Shown: piece by piece, positions 11,965 to 22,631 of the stretch
Position numbering within the stretch: the stretch's first letter is position 1
Layout of the letters: each line of letters begins with the position of its first letter
Assembly: GCA_032629725.1 (NCBI GenBank)
Contig: JAFEVB010000002.1
Coordinates: 4,154,001 to 4,218,000 of the forward strand
Length of the DNA stretch: 64,000 nt
Direction: 5' to 3'
DNA from: Gremmenia infestans
Lineage: Eukaryota > Ascomycota > Leotiomycetes > Helotiales > Hamatocanthoscyphaceae
Notes under the pieces: model-generated
Databases searched by the model: none
Told to the model about the DNA's origin: nothing
What the model saw: only the letters and a program-made list of their open reading frames with translations
Translations under genes and position numbers: made by a program

Positions 11965-13181
11965 TGAAGGAGTGTGCCACAGTGTGGAGTGTGTTGGAAT
12001 GTCTTTGCCTTTGTGAGGCTTTCTCGTGGGTGGGAAGGAGGGGGGAAAGAGGGGTTGGAGGGTGGAATGGAGATTGCGGATCTTGACGTTGGAGGATCTG
12101 CGAGGAATTGAATTAAGGGGGAGGCTGTGATTCAGAACGAATGTGTTGTACGAAGAACCAGAGGAGAGTTGTATGCTCCTGGTCAATTGAGGAGTGGAGG
12201 ATTCGCGTCGAGCGTTGTCCTGGTTGTAGGTAGGAAGTCGAGTCGAATATCCTCGTGGCACAAAGAACAGTACAATCACGTTGTGGATGGATGGATGTGA
12301 ATAACAGGAAAGAAACAACGAATGTCGAGAGAAGAAGTCAATCTTTCTCAAAAAAAAACTCTGCAATGTGTAGTGTAAGCAACGAATGACCAGGCGTTCA
12401 ACGCAGACGTGCCGTGCTTTTGACAAAATAACGGTCGGTCGGTCGGTCGGTCTGTCTTGCCCCTGATCCTAAATTTACTAGGCGGACGGCTGGACTGCAA
12501 GGTACCGCTGTCGGCCAAGAATACGAAACCAACGCCACTGAAAATAGCCTGTAAGGCGCGGGCCCAGCGGATTGGACAGTCACTTGTTTCACCATGACCA
12601 TGCATCGAGGTGAGGAGCTGGAGTACATTATGTATTATGGTACCTACTGGAAGAGGAATTTTATGCCACGTTCTTTTAAATTTTATGAAGATATTGCAGC
12701 ATCTTGATCTTGATACCGTACATATAAACAACCATAGCCTCTTCCCCTTAATCCTTAATCCATCATCCTTCAACAATCCAACTCAACTGCATCAAGAACT
12801 TCGAAATACCAATCTAATTCTTGCAATAGCACGCACACGCACCATTAACCTCGTGTTACGTGCCAATTACGGATGTACGACGTACAACATTCCTACCTAA
12901 CCATGTAAAAACAGGTCTAGACCGATTTCTTATCCCCGTATTGTCTAAAAAGGGGGTTGAAAATCTCTCCTCGTTTCATCCTCCCTCTCCACTCCCATCC
13001 ACCTCAGCTTTCCAAATTCTTTTTCTCCGCTCTCCACTCCGCCCCACGCCGTACGCCAAGATCCGCAGCCCTAGCAGCGCATTCCGCCCTTTGAAAACAA
13101 CGGTTTCTGAAAAGAGTCGTCATCGCACAGAAGATCAACCCATCCATCATCATCTCGTCAAACGAAACAAGGACAGGAGAG
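11965..13181. promoter_or_regulatory. Divergent intergenic region (channel / PLPBP)
   Basis: This roughly 1.2-kb region separates two genes transcribed away from each other, so it carries both promoters. It contains a GGTC microsatellite (about 12433-12452) and long pyrimidine-rich leader sequence before the ATG at 13182. The long minus-strand open frame within it (to 12426) has no family similarity and is taken as 5' UTR. Confidence 0.5.
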
Positions 13182-14694
13182 ATGAGCGAGAAGATCGAAA
13201 TCGATGAGATGCGAGCCAAGACCTTGGTATCTGCACTGCAGGCTGTCCAAGCGCGTGTTGCGAAAGCGGCGGGTGGGAGAAATGTATGCTCACATGACTC
13301 ACTCACTCACTCCATCCTTGCTACCTATGCTCTAAGTCGCTCCTTTTTGATATCAAAGAGAGGATTGGGAAGAGAAGAGACTGACATCAAGTAGGTACGC
13401 TTAGTAGCAGTATCTAAACTCAAGCCACCAACAGATATACTGGCGCTGTATGAAGATGAAAGTGTGAAGCAGAGGCATTTCGGGGAGAATTATGCGCAGG
13501 AGTTGATGGAGAAGGCGTCGATGCTTCCGAAGGATATCCAGTGGCATTTTATCGGAGGCTTGCAGAGTAGTGAGTTTGCATTTCTTATTTTTCGGGGCGG
13601 GACGGTCTCCATCTGGGTGGAGAGAAAGAGATAGGGAGGTTGAGAGGGTAAAATCCAATCACATGATGTGATAGAGGGGTGTGGGGGAGGGTTTTACTCA
13701 AGTGAGGTGGTGCAGCAAAGTCTTGCTTGTGTGGTTGAGACTAGTAGTCTGTCTATCTCGTGTGTTTACGTGTGTTTATCTGGTTTTGGTCGAGATGCCT
13801 CCATGGTCTCAATACGCAAGATATATTGAAATGTCATTGTGGAACTGGATTATCTTCATAAATCCATGAACTTTCATTTCTGCCATTCAACACCTCGATA
13901 TGCAGCCAGATCTGATATTGGCCTCGGTGATTGGTTAAGTCAAATCCTGAAATCAAGGTCATGTTCTAAGGAGATCTTCTTGCCTTTCACCCGTTCGAAG
14001 TGCACCGAGAGTTGAAGTTACGCGATTTGGAAATTTCCATCAGCAATTAAAGCCCTCTCTAATTTCAATAAGCTACATGCTTATTCTATCATCCCAAGTG
14101 AAAAGTGCACACAAGCCTTTCTATCTCCTTCATATCCATTTTCAACCTCTCAATCTCACACTCTTACATCTCATCCAACCTGCCCCCAACTAACACCACC
14201 ACCCCCCAGACAAATGCAAACCCCTCGCCTCCACCCTCCTGAACCTCCACACAGTCTCCTCCGTTGACTCCGCCAAAAAAGCAACCCAGCTAAACCTCGG
14301 CCGCTCCACTTTCCCCGCCTCGCCACCCCTACACATCCACATCCAACTCAACACCTCCGGTGAAGCATCGAAATCCGGCGTCGCCCCCGGCCCCGACACC
14401 AGCTCGCTGGCACAACACATCGTGAACGAATGTCCGCATCTCAAGCTCGCGGGCCTTATGACCATCGGCGCTATTGCGAGGAGTAAGGCGACGGGGGAGG
14501 GGGAGGAGAATGAGGATTTTAAAGTTTTGAAAGAGGAGAGAGATCGGCTGGTAGGGGAACTGGGGTTGGAATTGGAGTTGAGTATGGGGATGAGTGAGGA
14601 TTTCGAGGGAGCGATTGCTATGGGGAGTGATGAGGTTAGGGTTGGGAGTACGATTTTTGGCACGAGGCCTGCGAAGGAGGATTTTAAAGTTTAG
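13182..14694 (+). CDS. YggS/PLPBP-family pyridoxal-phosphate homeostasis protein
   Basis: Model: join(13182..13283, 13395..13569, 14210..14694), 253 residues, close to the usual 230-260. Conserved blocks appear in order. LVAVSKLKP carries the PLP-binding Lys (about residue 42). HFGENYAQEL and WHFIGGLQSNKCK follow, the latter assembled across intron 2, then VSSVDSAKKA. LAGLMTIGAIA, SMGMSEDFEGAI and GSDEVRVGSTIFG end the barrel. The family binds PLP on an alanine-racemase-like TIM barrel without known catalysis and buffers vitamin B6 and amino-acid pools (yeast YBL036C, human PROSC). Intron 2 is 640 nt, far longer than any other intron here, and I see no second gene in it. The 3' exon has a shift from C-rich to G-rich composition. 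Confidence 0.9.
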
Positions 14695-15801
14695 GGGAGG
14701 TTGAGGGGGTGATGCGTGATGAGTGACATTTGATGCTTAGAAATTACATAACCAGCTCCGGTTTTGTCATTTCCTGTCTTGCCCTAATCTCACTCTCTCT
14801 CTCACTCTCAATTTTTAACGCTGATACCGATACTGATATTCGTCCATAATGCCCACGCATCCGCGAATCACACACACTGGCAGCAATTACAGTTCAGCAA
14901 CTAGAGCATGACGCATCAGGACCTCCTCACAAAGACTCCACCCCATTTATCGATGCATCAACACTTCACCCGAGTCCAGTCTCTAATTGCAACCTCGCCA
15001 AATTACCTTATACATACCGTCTCATGACTCGCGTCCCAGTGCGTTTCGTTTGCTGCGTAGGTACTTACTTTGCGGACTGATCGCCAATCTTCAATCAATC
15101 AGTCATTCACAAACAAAGAAACAAAGAAACAAACAAATACCTGAATAACGTTCTTTCTTTTTTCTAACTCGCTTAATGCTGATTACTTGCTTCGTTCTAG
15201 ATACACAGATTCGATTGTTTGATTGAAACTACCTACAATACTTTTCTTCCAGGAGATAATAGGGCATTCATTGTACCTTGCGTCACTGATTGCCGGAGCC
15301 TGGTTTCAATGTCAAAGGCTCTGTAAATCAAAGTGATCATGAACCATTCTTGGACCACATGTATTCTTATGCATTCATCGTCAAACACATCGACGCGATT
15401 AATGCCAGGAATCTTGTATTCCAACATCTTTGCATCGCTTCCTTTGTGCATCCAGAGGTTAGTCACAAGAGGTTGTCAAAAGCATGGTATGCATACTGGA
15501 GTTGGACCCTAAGTCTATCATCTAGCAACAGTATTAGCACTCGATGGCCGAGCTGCTTTTGTCTCGATGAAATGAAAGAGAGCCCATGTGCTTTTACAGC
15601 AACTTTGTAAGGCGGGATTGCTATTACAAATGCTCGGCTCTTCTTTCTTACTTCTATATAAAGTTTGGTGCGGCAGTTTTCGAGGAAGCCTGCGCGCGCA
15701 ACGCAACGCAATGGTTGCGTTGCACCTCTTGATGGTTTCTCTGCGAATTCAGTGAGCACAAGGCTCGTGAACCTTTTCCGTGTAGCATTCCATGATCAAC
15801 T
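14695..15801. other. Intergenic, no intact gene
   Basis: This stretch holds AAAC/AAAG simple sequence (about 15114-15140) and short overlapping frames, none recognised. It also has a perfect 9-bp-stem hairpin at 15703-15723. It leads into the HET relic. Confidence 0.45.
15703..15723. repeat. Perfect short hairpin
   Basis: GCAACGCAA, loop TGG, TTGCGTTGC: a nine-base-pair stem with a three-base loop. It is outside any intact gene, and no role is evident. Confidence 0.7.
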
Positions 15802-16050
15802 TTGTACTGTACAGACCTCAAATCCCGCGGGGAGTCTTCAGACGTTTGGAAAAGAGTGATTATCAATTTCAGTAACACGAAGTTTACGAAATTTGACAAA
15901 TTGACTGTTAGGTCTGGGATCGCTGTGAGTGTTTGGTGGTTCACTAAAAACCAATATCTCGCTGATCTGTGGCTAGAGGATGTTGAACGACAACTTTTAT
16001 GGCACGGTAGAGAACTGACCTTCTGGGACTACCTGATTTGGGAAAACTAG
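15802..16050 (+). pseudogene. Relic of a HET-domain (heterokaryon incompatibility) gene, internal fragment
   Basis: The frame encodes about 80 residues with the order typical of the region after the HET domain core: W-x-R-V-I-x-N-F-S, FDKLTVRSGIA, then NQYLADLWLEDVERQLLW. In intact HET proteins this corresponds to the 'W..iV..YS...LT...DKL.A.SGiA....YlAGLW...L...LLW' block. No HET core lies upstream and no C-terminal part downstream, and the frame ends at a TAG at 16048-16050. It is therefore an isolated fragment, perhaps left by deletion. An intact but not obviously closely related HET gene lies at 22632. Confidence 0.6.
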
Positions 16051-16297
16051 ATGCGTACGATGGTGTTGAGGTAGCGGCTGATGGGAAGAAGTATCTCATT
16101 ACCCTTGTCTAGAGCCTTTCCATATGCTGACCTCTGAGACTTGGCCATGGATACTCTGGAGGCGGGCGGTCTATCGATGACGGACTTATTTTTACTTTGA
16201 TCTTTCTGCCCCATTCACTTGGTACACTTTGCCTTGCCGACCTCGCACACATTCTCTTCACAACTATAAACTCCGTCCCAAAGCTGAACCACACATC

Positions 16298-18038
16298 ATG
16301 TCCACCTCGGACAATCTGTCTCAAGTGACGGATATCTTGAATACCCTCCAAATCGACCAAACCATTGACCTCTACCAAATAATTCCCGAGCGTGTCACAT
16401 CATGCGTTCCCCTTAAGGTTGCCGCTTCCGACATTCCTGGGGCAGGAAGGGGAGTCTTTGTTATTGAAGCTGTTAAAGCGGGAGACTTGATTTTCAGCAT
16501 TTTCAAGCCTCTAATATGCATTGTCAATGACGGCGACGAAGTGCTTTGCTCCACTTGCGACAATTGCTTTGCCAACCACTCTGATGGATTCCAGACCGTT
16601 TCAGACAATACCCTCAAGTTTTCGGCGTGTGCGGGCTGTGAAACACTGCATTACTGTAGCAAGGTACGTCACATCCACATATTGTGCCTCGAGGAGTTTT
16701 GACTCGACTGCGTGTAGGAATGCCAGGCCGAAGCGTGGGACCATCACCACAAATACGAGTGCGAGAGTATTGCGGAACTCAAATCCATAGCTATTGACGC
16801 AGATATTAGGGAGGATTCAAAGTACATCTCTACACGTAGCTTCCGCTGCGCACTACGTATCTTGTGTTTGCGAGCCCGGAAGCAGATCTCAGACGAAGCC
16901 TGGGCTGAATTCTGCTGCTTGGAGACGCATGCTTTGTTCCAGTCACAGAAGAGCAATCATAGCATTTGGGCCAATAGTTGCGCAGAGATATTCATCGACT
17001 ACAAGATCACAGAGCTTGGGGTGGAGGAAATCGTCTCCCTGATCTATGCCGTACGTCTTCTTGCTCGATGTTGGTATTCGGTCTTCTAACAAGTTGGATT
17101 CAGATCAACAACAATGAGTTAAGTATTTCTCTCCCAATTCTCTGGAAAACACGCGCCTTTGACGTTTACCAATACGACATCAGTGGCGGCTGTACACTCG
17201 AACCTTTTGCAGCACTGATAAACCACGCCTGCGAGCCGAACTGCTGGTGGGTCAACGAAGGCACCGAAATACGTGTCAGGGCTGTCAAAGATATACCGGC
17301 AGGTGGAGAGTTGACTTTCAACTATCTTTCCACAAGTTCCTCCGAGTTCCATTCGCGCCGAGCAAGTCTGCAATATACCTGGTCCTTCAACTGCACATGT
17401 CCCCTATGTTCCTCCGGTCCCGAGCATCTCCAACCCATAGAACCTTTACTAAGAGACTTATCCCGGACCATCGACCAAGCAACCCCAGAATCCATCTTAT
17501 GGGCCCCGGAAGAGCAGAAAGCGAAAATCCAAACTGCCATCAAATCCCTCGCAGCCACAAACCTAGGTCTCGGTGTCTGGCCCACGGAAAAGCTCTACTC
17601 GATTCTATATGCTACTCGTATGTCTCTGCTCGATTACCCAGGGATTCTGAAAACATACCTCAAGATCTACTACGACATCCAACCCGTGCAAAACCCCCCC
17701 CCGCTATGCCATACCAGCGTCTCGGTTCCCTGCGCATCCTCATTACTTTAGTCAGCACTAAAGTCGCCGTTTACTTTCCAAAGAATGTCCAGAAACTCGT
17801 GCCATCCATCTACGTTCACCTTAGGGGGAAGCTGGTGAGAGATACTTTTAAATGCTGGGGTGAGGATTCGGAGGTCGCGAGATTCGAGAAGATGGTCTAT
17901 GGGGAGGAGTTTGGCGGGGTGGAGGGCAAGGCTTTGGGTGAGATGAATAGGAGCGTGAAGAGGCAGTTTGGTAGGGATGTGAATAAGTTGCTGGAGTGGG
18001 CGGGGTTGAAGGCGCGGAAGGTTGAGGAGCTGGTGTAA
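16298..18038 (+). CDS. SET-MYND (SMYD-like) protein with a frame break in a C9 tract
   Basis: Model: 16298..16663, 16718..17050, 17104..18038, roughly 545 residues if the break is bridged. The split-SET start (AASDIPGAGRGVFV) leads to an inserted MYND finger. That finger has C-x2-C, C-x2-C, HYCSKECQAEAW and HHHKYEC, with HYCSK and ECQ joined over intron 1. The SET core has NHACEPNCWW, RVRAVKDIPAGGELTFNY and a post-SET CTCPLC. These are the cofactor- and zinc-binding hallmarks of SMYD-type lysine methyltransferases. The frame runs into a stop at 17749-17751. Just before, at a run of nine C (17694-17702), a second frame takes over and continues with plausible C-terminal sequence to TAA at 18036-18038. 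One extra C, or two fewer, would restore a single frame. I infer a sequencing or homopolymer indel more readily than a true pseudogene, because everything else is intact. Confidence 0.85.
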
Positions 18039-19219
18039 GCGGGGGATGTTTAAGTAGGGGACTCCTGAACTAGATGGGATACAGGAGGGGGTTCTTGGAG
18101 ACAAAGCTTTACTCCGTGGCACTTGATTACTATTACAGGCACAGCCTGACCATTATAACCAGAACCAATTTTCTGAACTTTCTGGGACTCAATGCGGCTT
18201 CCTGTCTCTATCAGCCACTTAGCCATTTTATTTCCGTAAGCTTTCCACAATCCGCAAGATATGCCATAGCCTAATGCTAAGAGTTTACAGATACCACGCT
18301 TATACTTAGGCCCCATAACATTTCCTAGACTGGGATGAATTTGCGGAAAGCGAGGACTCGAAGCTGCAACTAGCCGTCAATCTCGAGACCGTCGCTTTTG
18401 TATGGAGTGTGGGACAATGCGGTGACAGATTCGCTACTATCTGCCCTATGCTCGTCCAGATGTGTCTTGGGAGTAATACTAGGCTACGTAGAATTGAGAT
18501 CAGGCTCAAGACTCCTAATTCTGACACGAGACTCACAAGCAATCTCATCGGGAGTATCAGTGGCATGCTTCTTCACAGCAAGGGGAAGCTGTTGAGCGTG
18601 GGTCTTGCACTTGACGAATGGGTGGGCTTGGAGACCTGGTTCTGGGAAGAGGAGAATGGAGGCACCTTGCAGATTGCATCGAAATAAAGACTGGCTCGTG
18701 GAAGGAAATATATGCTTTTCGATTGGTGGATGCATTGTAGTGACAGGGCTTTCAACCACCCAAGACGGGGATGAGAGGAAATGCAGCTCAAAGATCTGAA
18801 AGAGTGTAAGTGTTACATTATATATACTCTGGGGTTTCCTTCATCTTAATATTTCGGAGAGTTAGCTTGACTATGAGGAATGCGGGTCTGCCCACTTTGG
18901 TCAAAATGGCAAAATGTCACTTCTAAATCAGGGAAGACTTGAAAATTACTTCATAAAAAGCACTATTCTATGAGTACAGCTTTATGCTACTGATTTCTGT
19001 CCCAGATTGTCATTTGATTTCGTAAATAAATATGATATTTGCCTGCTAAAGTACATCTTTTTACCGCCAGGGTGCCCATGCCAATAATCCTTAAATGCTC
19101 CGAGCTGTTCACAGTATAGTGTAAAGAGCTGAAACAAGCGAATCAATGACAAATCTTTCCGTACCCAAAGCCAAATACCCCAAGTAAAGAAAGTACATAT
19201 GTGTAGTAATAAGCAAATG
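18039..19219. other. Intergenic with an unrecognised open frame
   Basis: An open stretch on the + strand (about 18322-18687) encodes about 120 residues that look protein-like (for example GLALDEWVGLETWFWEEENG) but has no early ATG and no family I know. It may be a gene remnant. The rest, AT-rich towards 19219, shows nothing. Confidence 0.3.
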
Positions 19220-20746
19220 TTAATAGGGGGTGTAATCCACCCCATTGTCCCAATCTTCTGTATCGTAAGCGTAACTGTTCGTGTTAATATCGCTTAAAGG
19301 AAAACCTTTCGGGTCAAAATTTCCCATTGTAGAACCGTTCATGCTAGAACCGTCCATGCTAGAACCGTCCATACCAGAATATCCAACAGAAGAACCTGGT
19401 GTAACATGTTTCTCTGTACTATGACTTGTTGTTTCAAAACTACCGTTCCTTCTTTCAGAATATTCTGTCGAAAAAGATCGGTCGGCGTCGGTCTGGCTCA
19501 GGCAATCCAAATCAAACACTACATTCTTCGAAACATGTTCATCATGCTCATTGAAATAGATGGCTCCCTTATTCAAAACATGATCCAAGACCTTAGCTTC
19601 CAAAAGAGCCTTAGTCTCCCCAAGTTCCCGGTTAACAATAGCGTAGTGAATAAACGGGTCCTTTAGATTCATAACACTCCACGCATCCATCCCGCGGAAG
19701 CCGTTAGGCTGACTCTCATCCAAAAACTTCTTGGAAAAGTCAATTCGTTCTGCGTTATGGCCGCCCTGGGCTTTATAACCACGCGGTCTATGTTTCGGCT
19801 CCGCGTATTCCCAGGCCCTAGGCATGATGTTCATGCTTCCGATAAGCAGGACATGCCATTTGATATCCCGATACACTTTTGCTTCTTCCATAACATGCTT
19901 GTGCAACTCGGCACGGAATTCGTGGCACGTCTTCTCGACCGTGCCCATTTCCTGGATTACTTCTTTCTCGTAATTCATGCCTCTGAGCACCATCGGATCG
20001 AGATCAATATATTCCTCGCGCTCCTCATCCATCCAAACATCAATAAACTGTTCGAGAACAGCACCCCCTGCTTCCTTGGCCGCGATAACATCAACTGTTC
20101 TCGGGCCCTGGAAAACAAGGTCGTGGAATCCATCGCGGCGCGGAACGTCGGGGAAGAAACAATTCATGATCATCATGTTCCAGCTCTCGGTCTTGAGCTG
20201 CAGGACTTGGAAACGTCCCTCGACATCCCACTGTCGCTGACCGGTACCCTCGGCCACAACGCACGCGCTCCAATCCTGGCGAACGAGCGTGCAGACACCG
20301 GCCCACTCGCCTGAAATTTCCTTTTTCGGCTGGTAGGAGGATGGCTTATAAGCATAGCCATCGGCTTCGCGAAGCTCGTACTTAAGATGCGCGGCTGCTG
20401 CTCCTCGCAACGAGAAGAACACTTCGTAGTTTGGGCCATCGCCGGCATCGACTGCGTTCTTGATCGCGATCATGATCTTCTCGTCGGATCGGTGGATGCG
20501 CAGATCTTGGAGGCAGATGACGGGCGGGTAGCCGTGGTCTCTGATGAAGTGCTTGAGAGGGGTCAAGTGGTCTGCAGGGTCACGAGGTTGGCGAGGAGTA
20601 TTGATTAGGTGCCGAATGTTGTTGACTTGCCAGGTTACGACTTCGAATTTCTTGTCGTCGGGGGTCGAGTGGCAGCGTTGCTCGAATTCTGGGTCGTTGA
20701 GATTTTGTTCCTTTTGAGGGATGCTCTTCTTTTTGAGGCTAGGCAT
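19220..20746 (-). CDS. Endonuclease/exonuclease/phosphatase-fold protein with altered active-site motifs
   Basis: Intronless, 508 residues from the ATG beginning MPSLKKK; another in-frame ATG at 20773 would add nine. The order of motifs follows the exonuclease III/AP-endonuclease fold: VVTWQVNNIRHL (about 36-47), VICLQDLR (76-83), GEWAGVCTLVRQDW (147-159), EGRFQVLQL (176-184) and HVLLIGSMNIMP (298-309). In catalytic members these read WNVNG, LQET/LQE and GDFN. Here the first Asn is Gln, the metal-binding Glu is Asp and the Asp of GDFN is Ser. Metal-dependent cleavage is therefore doubtful, and the protein may be a non-catalytic or neofunctionalised member. The C-terminus has a short imperfect repeat of five residues (GMDGS/SMDGS/SMNGS), coded by 15-bp repeats near 19323-19375. 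No signal peptide. Confidence 0.65.
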   Translation of the reverse strand: MPSLKKKSIPQKEQNLNDPEFEQRCHSTPDDKKFEVVTWQVNNIRHLINTPRQPRDPADHLTPLKHFIRDHGYPPVICLQDLRIHRSDEKIMIAIKNAVDAGDGPNYEVFFSLRGAAAAHLKYELREADGYAYKPSSYQPKKEISGEWAGVCTLVRQDWSACVVAEGTGQRQWDVEGRFQVLQLKTESWNMMIMNCFFPDVPRRDGFHDLVFQGPRTVDVIAAKEAGGAVLEQFIDVWMDEEREEYIDLDPMVLRGMNYEKEVIQEMGTVEKTCHEFRAELHKHVMEEAKVYRDIKWHVLLIGSMNIMPRAWEYAEPKHRPRGYKAQGGHNAERIDFSKKFLDESQPNGFRGMDAWSVMNLKDPFIHYAIVNRELGETKALLEAKVLDHVLNKGAIYFNEHDEHVSKNVVFDLDCLSQTDADRSFSTEYSERRNGSFETTSHSTEKHVTPGSSVGYSGMDGSSMDGSSMNGSTMGNFDPKGFPLSDINTNSYAYDTEDWDNGVDYTPY

Positions 20747-22631
20747 TTTGTGTACCGTGGATAACACTTGCATATATCTCTGCCTTGGATAGTCGTACAC
20801 TTTTCAGGAGTGGTGACAATAGTCTGTGATGGCAGATCAGTGTTGGTTTTGTCAAGTGTTCTAGGTGGAGTTGGTTATTCGATGATTTAAATACAGAATC
20901 CGCTTTAGGCTGAAGGACGATGGAGTTAGTGGCGAGAATTCGGCTGCAGTTGCTTTGCGATTATTTGCGAGTCGACCTGACCTGATAATGACGGAATTAG
21001 AAAGGTAGGAAAGGTAGTTCACTGGCCAACGACTATATCAAATTGATGTTTCCGGGTTGTTTGGTTGTTGTTATATGCTAAGCGAGTAAAAAGGAGAGCG
21101 GAAAGGGGCTTAGTTGGCGTCATTTGGCAAGTCGAACCGAATTCACACTTAGCTAGGGTTTTGTGAAACCTTTTCGGAAGTAGTAACCTTTCCTTCTTTC
21201 TTGTGCAAGTCAAGGATGTCTAGCTTTCTGGACGGAAGTCCTATACTAATTATAGCTATATGTAAACAATTTAACTATGAATGAAGTGTTATGTTCGCTT
21301 AGTATGTGTTATAAAGAACTCATATAAAATGAATCGAAGTTTGTCTATATGAAAGGTCTAAGTAATAGTGAATAATGATTATATATGACTTCTTATACTG
21401 CGCCGCATTATAGGACAACTTGAAAAGGTGGTTTATTACTAATGAAGCAAGGGCTAAAGGAATGCTAGCTTCTTCGCATATGCTACACATTCCAAACGGG
21501 CTAGTTGACAAGCCATTTATTTAACAGTCTTTCTGGACTGATAATCATACTACCTGGACCAAGTAAAACACTCTGCGGCAGCTGGATTTCATTATACCAC
21601 CAAAACATGCGGAACGATCTCGCAATAGCTTCTCTGCTGTTGCATTCATCTGCCTCATATTATATACATCGACTAGACACTAGATTCTAAAGAGCAACAT
21701 AGTGAGGTTGGGAACAGGCAAGCTAGAATCTTTGGAGATGCAGTAAATGTTTAGGCGCCCTTCCTTTCAGGTATAAAGACTAACATTGCAATATAATCCC
21801 GCGAAGTGACAGATCTGTCTACACACTGTTATGCAGATAAGCCTATAAAGTCACTATTTACTTATGAACCAATAAGTGTTGGTAAAGTCTCACGAGATTC
21901 ATTGGTGGTTAGTAGTTTTCGTCAATATGGGCTTTTCTGAACGCTTTCAGCTGGCTATTTACGATGAATCTTTATAAGATTGGTCTTTCCAAGGATAAAG
22001 ACTCGAGGGAAATGTAATAATGGCTTTGTCAAAGGATGTGTGAGATGTCCTGATCACGTGAACAAATATATCCTATTGTGCCGTCTATTTAAAACCAAGC
22101 CTAAATGGGCTGAACATATCGGCTCACCGGTTGAGAAATTAGAGAAATTTCAAGCCACGGAAAACAGACCCTAACTCTTCCACCACCTTTCTACAAATCT
22201 CACCCGAAGCAGCTGCCCGAACGACCCATTCCCAATCGCCCTGTTCGGTGAGTTCCGCCATACGGACAGTGCATAATAAGACTGGACATATGGCAGCACA
22301 ATGCACCAATCACGAAATCACACGAGTTCGGGAACTGCCTTTGCGGTAAGATTGTGCTGCATTCTGCGGGAAAGAATCCACCAGGTCAGCTGCAGGGATA
22401 GGCACACTGCAGTAGTCCTGCACCATGAATTTCTTGCATAGCGCCTGGTAATTTGATAAGATGACTGCGGCTCTGCATTGCGTTGAAATGTATTGAAAAT
22501 GCTAGATATATTTTCAGCCGTATGCATGCACCAAAATCCAGTCAAATAGTCACTTTGACTAACTACACTTTCCCCAAATACTCGAAGTTATAATACCTCG
22601 AATACCTTGGCTGTTAAGCTTCTTCTTCAGT
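20747..22631. other. Intergenic, AT-rich, no gene seen
   Basis: About 1.9 kb between the divergent EEP-fold gene and the HET gene. Open frames are short and unconvincing. I found no terminal inverted repeats or tRNA-like sequence. Confidence 0.5.

Noticed and set aside
11965..12426. N-terminal extension of the MscS frame
   Set aside because: It is open but begins without family similarity and is rich in leader-like sequence. The internal ATG gives the expected start.
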